A stretch of DNA of 14,429 bases. It comes from Acidobacteriota bacterium (GTDB taxonomy: Bacteria; Acidobacteriota; Terriglobia; UBA7540). The stretch spans positions 1 through 14,429 of the forward strand of contig JAJXZM010000182.1 in assembly GCA_021780055.1 (NCBI GenBank). The letters are read 5' to 3'. This document shows, one piece after another, positions 6,704-14,347 of the stretch; position 1 is the first letter of the stretch; each line of letters opens with the position of its first letter. Below the pieces are notes generated by a model. The model was not told where the DNA came from. It saw nothing but the letters and a program-made list of their open reading frames with translations, and made no database searches. The position numbers and the translations under genes were made by a program.

Positions 6704-8968
6704 CTACGCTTTCAATCGCGCCCCGGCCTCGGGTATTTGCTTCTCGATCATGTACTCACACGCAACCAGCTTCTCGCGAATATCTAATGGCAAATATAGA
6801 TAGTCTAGCGAAGCCTCAAATCCTAGACGGGAATCCTGCGAGCAGATTTCAAGAAACTGCCTGGCTGCAGCAATCTCATCCTTAACTAACAATTTCATTG
6901 TGTTTAGCCCGGCCGCACTTGCTTTCCAACGTTGTCGCGAGTCATGGAAACTAACCTGGTTGGCGATACTCCGAAAGTAGAGCCCGATTGCACGGCAGAC
7001 CCCGAGGTCTCTCGCCGCCTGGCGCCGGTGCGTCGCCGGAACGTCATTCATCAGATCTTCAAGTTCTTTCAAGCCTGCATTCCATCTAGAAGCCATCTTC
7101 TCGAAAAGGTTTGCGACAATTTTCGGCCCGAACGGTTGAGTCCAATCCAGACTGTCGTAACTGTTCATGATTCGAGGTGTCAATCCTGTCGGCTCAAAAT
7201 AAAGCAGTGCAGCGGGCCCGCACTGGACTACGCTTGAGTAGATTAGTGAATCGGAAAAAGGGTACAGCTCGAAAGCATCAGAAAATAGGCGCCAGGCGCG
7301 CACCACGCGCTTCGCTACGCTTGCGCCGTAGATTTTGGCGGCAACTTTCTCAAGGCCCCCATCCCCGTCAGCGATCTGCCGGTAATAGAACGTCTTGGCC
7401 ACCTCCCAGTTCTGCGAGGGATACCCGCCCAGGGTCCAGGACTCCATAGCTCCGGTAATTCCGGCAGCCCACATGGCCTCGAATTTTCGCGCCACAAGCT
7501 GCTCGACCGGAATGTATGGAACCAACCCGACCTCCCACGTATTTCCCACCTGAATTTTGGCCATAACATCCATTCCACGGGCTTTCCCCATGCCAATGTG
7601 GGTGGCAGCTCTCGGTGAAGGTCCTACTACCGAAAGGGAGTACTCCTCGACCGTACTCTTCACGCCTTCCCGCTCGATGACAGTGCCCCGCTCGAAATCG
7701 ACCATCAGCGTAGCACTTGATGGAAGTAGGTCAATGATCTGCTTTTGAGGGTCATCTTCGACGATTTCCCAGCTCCAATCCCAAGCAATTACACGGGCAT
7801 CGGGTACCACGCTATGTGCCCCTTGGCCCATAAGCTGGACTACTTGCGCAATGACTTCCGGGCCTGTCTGACGCAGGCAGCAGGGACACTTGGGATGGCG
7901 GGTCAGAGAATAGCAGTTAGTTGGGTTTTCCGAGGCGGTAATCAGGATAATCCCCGCCAGTCCCGGGGCTTCTTTGAACAGCGTTGCAGTCGCTTCAACA
8001 AGGTAATCTTGCACCATTTTTGTACTAGTGCACATCGAAAAGAGACCGTCTCCCGGTCGTCCGGGAGCTCCTTTTATTCCTGGATAGTTTTTGAAGAAAC
8101 TAGTGGGCATCCCCCTAGGCTCATTTAAATAAAGGAAAACACCCAAGTCATACTTCCCGGCCTCTTTGATGAGCCAATTCAAATTGGCGAACTGAGCACG
8201 GCTGTCCTTTCCGAACTCGGGAAATATTTTGGTTCGAATTAAATGTTGGTACACAGCTCCTAGCCATACTGCACCCGTTCTCATCCGTGCCATGTTTTCC
8301 AACACAGACGCCGGATAAGAGGACTTGAAATCTTCGTTGCCAAGTACATTGCCGAACTTTGCATAGTACGGAAACGCGATCCGCGGCCTTAAGGCAGGGG
8401 AATCCTTCTCACGAGGCAACGCATCTTCAGAAATTGGCTGGTTGAGTAGTTCGATGAAATGGAATCTCGCCTCCTCTGGTCCCGTCGGTGTGCTGGCTCG
8501 AAAGTACGAGATAACACCTGAACCTCGCTCCGGAGCCTTTTGAATCCGAACAGGAGGGTTCTCAGGCTTTGGTCCCAGGTCAGAAATATAGAACGCGTCC
8601 TGGCCAAGCATCGTATGGATTTCCTGCACTGACATGCCAAGCAATATCGTCAGTTGGCTGTAAGGAACAAAATTCCAGTTTCGGCGCAGAACTTTGAACC
8701 GAAGGCGCGCCAGATGAACGGCGGGAAAATTCTGTTGTTCAAGACCCATCGTTTGCGCGAGCTTCAAGACCGTCTGGGGCGTAGTGCTTAGTGCGCGAGC
8801 AATCCTTTCCTGTGGGACGAGGTCCCAGTTTCTCCAAACAAATTGGTGGGCGACACTCGGAAAGTAAGGCTGCAATACGCCCGATGCTTCTCTCTTTTGC
8901 GAAGCAACGGCGTACTGCCCCATGAGGGTGGCGGCTGTCAGAGATCCTATGAAGACTCTACGATTCAT
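6704..8968 (-). CDS. Tat-exported GH67/GH20-like TIM-barrel protein, short paralogue
   Basis: A 754-residue exported protein, paralogous to the next gene downstream. The signal MNRRVFIGSLTAATLMGQYA carries a twin-arginine motif and a likely AVA-S cleavage near residue 22, which supports the ATG at 8968. An in-frame TTG at 8977, close behind AGGA, is an alternative start that adds three residues. Two related helical motifs (about 43-76 and 93-126) are followed by a linker and then directly by the barrel (about 195-525). The roughly 150-residue region that includes the alpha/beta domain of the long paralogue is missing. The barrel keeps NEPR (Glu284), ITASEN (Glu347), AWDWSW and ESWTLGGYPS. Cys352, Cys361 and Cys364 match the Cys cluster of the paralogue. 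Glu509 in MESWT corresponds to Ala in the other protein. The C-terminal helical region ends in FEAS...YLPLDI, also shared. Probably periplasmic or envelope-associated, acting on a glycan or glycoconjugate before or after receptor uptake; substrate unknown. Confidence 0.83.
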   Translation of the reverse strand: MNRRVFIGSLTAATLMGQYAVASQKREASGVLQPYFPSVAHQFVWRNWDLVPQERIARALSTTPQTVLKLAQTMGLEQQNFPAVHLARLRFKVLRRNWNFVPYSQLTILLGMSVQEIHTMLGQDAFYISDLGPKPENPPVRIQKAPERGSGVISYFRASTPTGPEEARFHFIELLNQPISEDALPREKDSPALRPRIAFPYYAKFGNVLGNEDFKSSYPASVLENMARMRTGAVWLGAVYQHLIRTKIFPEFGKDSRAQFANLNWLIKEAGKYDLGVFLYLNEPRGMPTSFFKNYPGIKGAPGRPGDGLFSMCTSTKMVQDYLVEATATLFKEAPGLAGIILITASENPTNCYSLTRHPKCPCCLRQTGPEVIAQVVQLMGQGAHSVVPDARVIAWDWSWEIVEDDPQKQIIDLLPSSATLMVDFERGTVIEREGVKSTVEEYSLSVVGPSPRAATHIGMGKARGMDVMAKIQVGNTWEVGLVPYIPVEQLVARKFEAMWAAGITGAMESWTLGGYPSQNWEVAKTFYYRQIADGDGGLEKVAAKIYGASVAKRVVRAWRLFSDAFELYPFSDSLIYSSVVQCGPAALLYFEPTGLTPRIMNSYDSLDWTQPFGPKIVANLFEKMASRWNAGLKELEDLMNDVPATHRRQAARDLGVCRAIGLYFRSIANQVSFHDSRQRWKASAAGLNTMKLLVKDEIAAARQFLEICSQDSRLGFEASLDYLYLPLDIREKLVACEYMIEKQIPEAGARLKA

Positions 8969-9098
8969 TACCGTCAAGAAGTCCTATTGAACGACCTTCG
9001 TCGAAGATGCCCGAAGCGGAGCACCTCAGGGCAAGGAAGAAGGTTTTGGAGCCGCGTCGTTCCGAACTCCAACGCCTTCATTTAGCGGCAAGGATCCC

Positions 9099-9135
9099 CC
9101 CTTCTCACTTCTGGAGAAGAAAGCTCCGAGAAGGG
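9099..9135 (-). other. Intercistronic stem-loop downstream of the receptor gene
   Basis: A two-part inverted repeat: CCCTTCTC (9099-9106) pairs with GAGAAGGG (9128-9135), and inside it GGAG (9113-9116) pairs with CTCC (9124-9127), which leaves one six-base bulge and a seven-base loop. It sits in the 206-bp gap between the receptor stop and the first glycosidase-like gene. No T-run follows on the minus strand, so a partial attenuator or an mRNA-processing/stability element, which would set receptor against enzyme levels, is more likely than a full terminator. The rest of the gap shows no gene. Confidence 0.5.
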
Positions 9136-9183
9136 AGTGGTTTGAACCGGAGCACTAGTCAATTCCTCGCCGCCTAGGGGCAC

Positions 9184-12100
9184 TCAGAACGACAGTGTAG
9201 CTCCAACCTGAATTACCCTCTGCCCACTTTTTCCAAAGATTCTCCCGAAATTAGGATCGGTAACCCCAGTGTCAGGGCTGTTCCAGTTCTGGTGATTAAA
9301 GACACTGAAGAACTGTCCACGAACGTCGAGATGAACATTTTCCATGACGCTAAATTGTCGTGCCAGGGACATGTCCCAGGTTTGGGCTCCGGGCCCGTTG
9401 ATGATATTCCTGCCTGCGTTCCCAAATGTATTCAGCGGAGGTGGAACAAAACAACTCGTGTCAAAATAGCGAGCCAAAGTTGGATTACTTAAGGTGCCGT
9501 TACAAACTCGATCTGGTCGGGCTGTTGTAAAAACTGCGGCAACATTAGGCCAAAAAGTCGGCATGCTGATTTCAAGAGGAGTGCCAGAAAGAAATTGGGT
9601 GATTCCACTCCATCGCCAGTTTCCTAGAATCTTGCCTGCGGCGGATTGGTGGAGGAATGCCCGGCCGGGGCCGAATGGAAGTTGCCAAATGTACCCTACT
9701 CTGAAGTAGTTCGACCTGTTGAAATCTGCTGGTGCGAAGTCACACTTGCGGCACAATGCATTCTGGTTTTGCCATCCACCGCTGTTGGAAGAAAACATGT
9801 CCATGGCCTTGCTCCACGTGTAACTGGCCATGATATCCAAGCCGTGACTGTAACGTTTCTGGAATCCGACATTCAGGGCGTTATAGGTTGAGTTGCCCGA
9901 ATTTGACTGAAGCAGGATGTCGCTGAAAAATGGATAAGGCCGTCTTTGGTCGAGTGGCAAAGGATTGGCGGGATTGAGGAGAGCGCCTTGGTTGATGTTG
10001 TACGGCGCCATCAAATGATGGCCGAAGGTCCCGTTATAGCCCGCACTGATGAGAATGTTGTCGCCGAATTGGTGCTCAACTGAAAGAGTGGCCTGCTCTA
10101 CGTATGACTGAGGCGCGTGGATATCCTGAGAAACAAATATGGTTCCAGGAGTGATACTCCCGATGGCCGGTGGAGGGAACAGCTGCGTATCCAGAGTTTG
10201 GGGTGCGAGTTGTGACGTATCATTCGTTACAGTACTGATATTGGTAAAGGGTGGGCCTCCGAAACCCAATGAAGAGAAAAGCTGAAAGTTTGCCATGCCT
10301 TGCGAATAATACATTCCTCCACCGGCCCGGACAGTAGTGTTGGGCGTAAGCAGGTAGGCAAAGCCGACTCGAGGGGAAAAGTTGGTCTTTTTCCAGTTCT
10401 CGAACAAGCCACGCGGGAGCGCACCGCCTGGTTCGTCACTATTCTCGAAATTTAATGGGTCCTTCAGAGTATATACGAGCATACCCGTATTCTGGTCAAA
10501 CGCGACCCATCTATTATATCTTTCGGTGGGTGGCACCCAGTAATCCCAGCGCACTCCGAGATCAAGGGAAAGTTTTCTAGTCAGCCTGACTTGGTCCTGT
10601 GCATACCACGCCCAATAGCCCGTGTCTAGTAGCGGGTCAAAACCTGTGGGATTACCTGAGGCACTGCTGAAAGCTCCTAACAGAAAGTCCGCTAGACCGG
10701 TCCCACCCGGGCCGCCAGGATATTGCGAAGTGAATGCTCCTCCATATGATAAATCGCCCCTTGGAAATTCGCCGTTCTTTTGCGGATATTGGACGTCTTG
10801 CCAAGCGAAGCCGAGGTTAACCGTATGACGACCGCGAATCAGAGATAGGTTCTCGTCGATGCCTGCGCGAGTGGTAATTCTATGCAGGTTGAACAGCAAA
10901 GTACTCGGTACAGTCAAACCTGTGACTCCGATTGCAGGTAAACCATAAAAGAGCGGATTGGTGCTGATATTTTTTAGGCCGAGAATGCTTCCAGCGATGT
11001 CTTGCGAAGTGGGTACAGCCCCAAAGTCCGTGACAGATCGAAAGAAGGCAAGCCGTAACTGATTGACCATGGACCCGTTCTGAAGAGGCTGGTCCCACTC
11101 TACAGACGCAGTTTGCCCCCTTAGGGGTTGGGCTGTTCCAGCAAATTGTGAAAGGCCATAGGAAACGGAGTTGATCTTATCCCTGAAGTATTTTACGAAA
11201 AGTCTTCCACTACGTGGCAAGTTCTGGTCGATACGGACCAACCATTGAGTGTCGTCGTTAACATTCCGCCCGCTCGTCACTAAATTGTCTTGCCCGTACG
11301 GGGCATTAGGAATGTTCGGCGAGGGAACGTATTGCTTGTATTTTTGGGCAAAGGAACTAAGCAGGCCTGTGGGAATTTGATTATTTGGAAAGGGTGTTCG
11401 TTGCCCGTTTACTATATCGAACGGATTATAGATTTGCACTGGCAATGCCGAGAGGTCTCCGTTCCACTCCGCTGCAGTTGGTACGATACCAAACAGTGCG
11501 CTGCCAGCATGGTTCCGGGTTAGTTGCGTTGAAAAAAAGAAAAACGTCTTGTTGTTGAGTTTAGGGACCGGCCCGCCTAAAGTCCCGCCGAACTGATTAT
11601 AGGTAAGGGCCGGAACGGTATTTGCACCTGAAGGGCGTGCTTCCATCGCAGCATCCTGGTGAAATTCGAAGAGAGAACCATGATAATGACTTGTTCCGCT
11701 TTTTGTTTCAATGTAGACGACTGAAGGTTCACCACCGTATTCGGCGCTGTCAAATCCCCGAACAATCCGAAAGCTTTGAATGGCCTCTGCCGATGGCTGA
11801 TAGAGGTCCCCACCATAGATTGGATCGCGCACATCAAAACCGTCTTCAACAAAACCCGTGAGGTCTGGCGGTCCACCAGAGACATCAATGCTGACCGGCT
11901 TAAAAGCTGCGCCACCGGTGATCGATTGCCCTTCCACCACATTCAGGATTGAACTTCCAACGGTCGGTGCAACGCCAGGTGATAGGATTGCGGCAGAAAG
12001 ATAAGAACGGCCAAGTGTAGGAAGCTGGGTAATTGCCCGCTGACTTATAGTCACGGCATTGGCCGGTGTCTGGGTTTGGAGTAACGGGGCACCGCCCCTC

Positions 12101-12480
12101 ACTGTGACAGTCTGTGTAGTTGTTCCAACCTTCAGCGTGAAATCCACACTTGCCGAAAGCTGCTGGGTAATAACCTGATTGGATTTCACAGCCCTTTGAA
12201 AACCCGTCTTTTCCACCGTGATTGTATAGCTGCCAGCGGGTATTCCAACTACCCTATACTCCCCCAAGCTATTTGTTGTCACAGTCCGAGTAAAGCCAGT
12301 CTCCGCCTGAGTCACGGTCACAGTTGCGCCGGGGATAGCTGCCCCGGAGGGATCAATAACAGACCCCACTATTGAGCTCGTAATGATTTGACCAAAACAG
12401 ACCAATGACCCGAAGACAACCAGAACAAGTATCACCCCGCACAACCGCGAAAACCTAAAATAGGAAGGATTCCCGCTCAT
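9184..12480 (-). CDS. Oar-like TonB-dependent receptor with carboxypeptidase-regulatory-like domain
   Basis: A 1098-residue outer-membrane protein. The start at 12480 (MSGNPSYFRFSRLCGVILVL) is chosen over longer in-frame readings because AGGAGGT lies ten bases upstream and a typical signal peptide follows, with cleavage expected near Gly30-Gln31. Residues about 34-117 form a carboxypeptidase-regulatory-like Ig domain, with SVIDPSGAAIPGATVTVT and the later GEYRVVGIPAGSYTITV core. A plug-like region (about 120-265) ends in VVYIETKSGTSHYHGSLFEF. The remainder is a beta-barrel rich in aromatic/polar alternation, ending in VGATLSF with a terminal Phe, as outer-membrane barrel proteins do. This architecture is the Oar/TonB-dependent receptor group abundant in Acidobacteriota. 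It is the promoter-proximal gene of the minus-strand cluster and divergent from a LysR regulator, so it probably imports the compound that the cluster degrades. No clear TonB box was identified, and the ligand cannot be predicted. Confidence 0.94.
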   Translation of the reverse strand: MSGNPSYFRFSRLCGVILVLVVFGSLVCFGQIITSSIVGSVIDPSGAAIPGATVTVTQAETGFTRTVTTNSLGEYRVVGIPAGSYTITVEKTGFQRAVKSNQVITQQLSASVDFTLKVGTTTQTVTVRGGAPLLQTQTPANAVTISQRAITQLPTLGRSYLSAAILSPGVAPTVGSSILNVVEGQSITGGAAFKPVSIDVSGGPPDLTGFVEDGFDVRDPIYGGDLYQPSAEAIQSFRIVRGFDSAEYGGEPSVVYIETKSGTSHYHGSLFEFHQDAAMEARPSGANTVPALTYNQFGGTLGGPVPKLNNKTFFFFSTQLTRNHAGSALFGIVPTAAEWNGDLSALPVQIYNPFDIVNGQRTPFPNNQIPTGLLSSFAQKYKQYVPSPNIPNAPYGQDNLVTSGRNVNDDTQWLVRIDQNLPRSGRLFVKYFRDKINSVSYGLSQFAGTAQPLRGQTASVEWDQPLQNGSMVNQLRLAFFRSVTDFGAVPTSQDIAGSILGLKNISTNPLFYGLPAIGVTGLTVPSTLLFNLHRITTRAGIDENLSLIRGRHTVNLGFAWQDVQYPQKNGEFPRGDLSYGGAFTSQYPGGPGGTGLADFLLGAFSSASGNPTGFDPLLDTGYWAWYAQDQVRLTRKLSLDLGVRWDYWVPPTERYNRWVAFDQNTGMLVYTLKDPLNFENSDEPGGALPRGLFENWKKTNFSPRVGFAYLLTPNTTVRAGGGMYYSQGMANFQLFSSLGFGGPPFTNISTVTNDTSQLAPQTLDTQLFPPPAIGSITPGTIFVSQDIHAPQSYVEQATLSVEHQFGDNILISAGYNGTFGHHLMAPYNINQGALLNPANPLPLDQRRPYPFFSDILLQSNSGNSTYNALNVGFQKRYSHGLDIMASYTWSKAMDMFSSNSGGWQNQNALCRKCDFAPADFNRSNYFRVGYIWQLPFGPGRAFLHQSAAGKILGNWRWSGITQFLSGTPLEISMPTFWPNVAAVFTTARPDRVCNGTLSNPTLARYFDTSCFVPPPLNTFGNAGRNIINGPGAQTWDMSLARQFSVMENVHLDVRGQFFSVFNHQNWNSPDTGVTDPNFGRIFGKSGQRVIQVGATLSF

Positions 12481-12490
12481 AGACACGCGC

Positions 12491-12498
12491 CACCTCCT
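12491..12498 (-). promoter_or_regulatory. Ribosome-binding site of the receptor gene
   Basis: The minus strand reads AGGAGGTG with ten bases to the ATG at 12480. This near-perfect Shine-Dalgarno sequence fixes the receptor start and excludes an upstream in-frame start at 12630, which would run into the lysR coding strand. Confidence 0.8.
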
Positions 12499-12618
12499 GT
12501 TTTGCAACGTTGACCCCAAGCCCCTGAACCGTCCCTGACGGCAACAAAATATTTCTTCGCGATCATTGTGTCCATTAGAATTATCAGACAATATATGTCT
12601 GTAATTTGTACATTTGGT

Positions 12619-12624
12619 AGGAGG
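12619..12624 (+). promoter_or_regulatory. Ribosome-binding site of the lysR gene
   Basis: AGGAGG precedes the ATG at 12629 by four bases. The spacing is short, but the motif is perfect, and this start gives the canonical LysR N-terminus (MEFRQLEMLLAVVESGSY). An in-frame TTG at 12614 would place the motif inside the coding region, so it is rejected. Confidence 0.7.
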
Positions 12625-12628
12625 CGCC

Positions 12629-13540
12629 ATGGAATTTCGTCAACTTGAGATGCTTCTAGCGGTCGTCGAGAGTGGTAGTTATGCGAGGGCCGGCGAGTGC
12701 CTTCATATTTCCCATTCGGCAATCCATCGGCAGATTAAATTGCTGGAAGATGAGGTTCATGATCGAATTCTGGTGCGGAGTGGAAAGCGTGTGGTTCTCA
12801 CAGATGCCGGAGGTATAATAGTCGCGACCGCTCGCCGAGTTCGACAGGAAGTGTCCGATGCATGCCACCAGATCAACGAGGCCCATGGACTCGAGCGGGG
12901 TGCCGTAAGGATCGGTACTGCAGATACAATTCTCTTTTCTTATCTTCTTCCCATTCTGGAACGATTTCAAAAGGACTTCCCCAAAATCGAAGTCTATGTA
13001 AGAACAACAACTGCGGGGAATGTGTTCGGCCAAATTCAAGCCGGAGTCTTTGACTTGGGAATCGTCTTCAATGCGGCTGACATTCTGCCAAAGAAATTGA
13101 ATCTGCAATATGAGGTTCTTTATAAAGAAGAGTTTGTGTGGGCAGTCGGTGATAATCACCCGTTGGCTAGAAAAACCTCGGTTTCGCTCAATGAGTTGGC
13201 TCGTTTCCCTTTTGCGATGCTTCCGGAATCCAGTCACATCCGGCAAATATGTGAACAGAGGCTTCGCTCCGCGGGTATTACCACAAACATTTCTTTCGAA
13301 CTCGAAAATGAGGAAGCAATGGAGAAGGTCATTAGAACGAATTTTGCCATCGCATTGCTTCCTGCACGTCGAACCCGAACCAAGGGGATTCACCGTGTCA
13401 GGGTCAATGAAACTCCCATTGGCGGAGAGGTTGGTTTGGTGTTGCCGAAGCGCGAATACCTTCCGAGGGCGGTCCGAGAATTCGTTGACAGATGCAGGAA
13501 AAAGAGCCAACTACGATCGCAGAAGTCCGTCGTAAGATGA
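12629..13540 (+). CDS. LysR-type transcriptional regulator
   Basis: A 303-residue regulator of standard LysR length. The N-terminal winged helix-turn-helix (about residues 1-60) shows MEFRQLEMLLAVVESGSY, then the recognition-helix segment HISHSAIHRQIKLLED and the wing LVRSGKRVVLTDAG. A linker helix follows at about 60-90, then a periplasmic-binding-protein-like effector domain (about 90-295) starting with GAVRIGTADTILFSYLLP and including FDLGIVF and FAIALLP. It is cytoplasmic. It is divergently oriented to the receptor-led cluster, so it is the probable activator or repressor of that cluster and of itself, responding to a pathway intermediate. The effector cannot be inferred. The last dozen residues (KKSQLRSQKSVVR) are basic and poorly conserved in the family, and nothing is missing. 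Confidence 0.95.
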   Translation: MEFRQLEMLLAVVESGSYARAGECLHISHSAIHRQIKLLEDEVHDRILVRSGKRVVLTDAGGIIVATARRVRQEVSDACHQINEAHGLERGAVRIGTADTILFSYLLPILERFQKDFPKIEVYVRTTTAGNVFGQIQAGVFDLGIVFNAADILPKKLNLQYEVLYKEEFVWAVGDNHPLARKTSVSLNELARFPFAMLPESSHIRQICEQRLRSAGITTNISFELENEEAMEKVIRTNFAIALLPARRTRTKGIHRVRVNETPIGGEVGLVLPKREYLPRAVREFVDRCRKKSQLRSQKSVVR

Positions 13541-14102
13541 CGCCAAACGGCAAGCTCAAGATATTTTTTGCAATGTACGACACGCGGAAATTGCGCCCGT
13601 GGATAGTCTGCTTGTCTACTCCAGCCTTTACAACGCAAAATTAACCTCTCACGTTTTTTGTTTCTAACTTGAATTGTTCCACGCCGCAAAAACCTCTATT
13701 AACTGGTAGGGGGCGGACGATCTTAAGGACGGTGTGCGTGCCAGGCGAAATTTGAAGACTTACTCGCCGGTTTCCACTGAATCCCCCATCAGCGGCGTTC
13801 CTTCAAAATCCGCTTAAAGCCTGACCTCCGCAAAGACATGTGTGCGAAATGTGTGTATCACTTTGCTCCGAAAGCTGGCAGGGACGCCGACGGCAGGGGC
13901 ATCCCGATATGGACGTTCAAATTCAGTTCGTGGTGAAGGCTGCGTCAAATGTTGCACAACCATTTCCGAAAGTCGGAGATATTTCACTTGTCGACTGCTT
14001 TGCGTGGTTTACGGCCGTGGGACCATTCGAGCCATTGCCATAAGAATTCGACGTCTATTCGGAAAGGGTACGAACTCCAGCCTTACTTATTATTGAGGAT
14101 TG
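13541..14102. other. Intergenic region without convincing gene
   Basis: About 560 bases follow the lysR stop. Short open frames exist, for example around 13840-14096, but they overlap one another, have no ribosome-binding site, and give arginine- and cysteine-rich or otherwise featureless translations. No tRNA-like cloverleaf was recognised, nor a strong terminator; the T-run at 13563-13569 is not preceded by a stable stem. Two short similar tracts (CGCAAAATTAACCTCT near 13634 and CGCAAAAACCTCTATT near 13685) are weak direct similarity only. The region may be decayed DNA beside a mobile element, but no remnant protein can be named. Confidence 0.5.
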
Positions 14103-14203
14103 CAAATTATAGTGACACTCTTTGCTGACGTGCCGGTGTCCCCACCGGCGGATTCCGGCGCGGAGGACAGCACCGCCACCGAAGATGTCGTCACTATAAT
14201 TTG
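14103..14203. repeat. MITE-like 101-bp element with perfect 14-bp inverted ends
   Basis: CAAATTATAGTGAC (14103-14116) is repeated exactly inverted as GTCACTATAATTTG (14190-14203). One base pair further out mismatches and the next matches, so the repeat is 16 bp with one mismatch over 14101-14205. The 73-bp interior is G+C rich in contrast to the A+T-rich ends. It contains a second perfect hairpin, GCCGGTG-TCCC-CACCGGC (14132-14149). It is too short to code for a transposase. The shape fits a miniature inverted-repeat element or a solo remnant of an insertion sequence. I saw no clear target-site duplication. An alternative is a structured non-coding RNA or a bidirectional terminator. Confidence 0.6.
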
Positions 14204-14260
14204 TAAAACTCAGTAAGGGCAAACCAGATGGCTTAAATGCGTCTCAGCCTCTCTCGCATT

Positions 14261-14276
14261 GTCCAAGAACTTGGAC
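14261..14276. repeat. Short palindrome GTCCAAG-AA-CTTGGAC
   Basis: Perfect 7-bp inverted arms around two central bases. The loop is too small for a stable RNA hairpin, so if functional it would be a dimeric protein-binding site. It lies about 120 bases before the partial gene at the right edge. Nothing else recognised lies between 14204 and 14347. Confidence 0.35.
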
Positions 14277-14347
14277 CAATTCGGGCTTCTGCTTTCACAC
14301 AATTGCGCTAACTACCAGATCATGAGCGAAAATTCCTGAGGAAAAGG

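Larger units (their letters stand above)
12481..12628. promoter_or_regulatory. Divergent promoter region with palindromic operator candidate
   Basis: These 148 bp separate the divergent receptor and lysR starts and must contain both promoters. A palindrome with perfect arms, CAGACA (12585-12590), five-base spacer, TGTCTG (12596-12601), is further flanked by ATTA (12580-12583) and TAAT (12602-12605). It is the best candidate binding site for the adjacent LysR protein, because such regulators usually bind dyads between themselves and a divergent target. A GATAAT on the minus strand (12580-12585) overlaps it and could be the receptor -10 box. I found no good -35 for either gene, so promoter calls are weak; the palindrome itself is seen directly. 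Confidence 0.6.

Noticed and set aside
12481..12630. 50-residue N-terminal extension of the receptor starting at 12630
   Set aside because: It overlaps the lysR start and promoter region, while ATG 12480 has a near-perfect ribosome-binding site and a signal peptide.
12656..13510. 284-codon open frame on the minus strand
   Set aside because: It is antisense to the lysR gene, which has clear LysR motifs, standard length and a ribosome-binding site; the antisense translation shows no family features.
13540..13570. Possible rho-independent terminator after lysR
   Set aside because: A T-run is present (13563-13569) but no stable stem directly precedes it.
13755..13800. Tract CTCGCCGGTTTCCACTGAAT and following bases resembling non-coding ends of some insertion sequences
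   Set aside because: The resemblance is from memory only, with no matching partner end or transposase remnant found here.
13840..14096. Overlapping small open frames of 67 and 84 codons
   Set aside because: No ribosome-binding site, mutual overlap in different frames, and Arg/Cys-rich translations without recognisable motifs; most likely chance.
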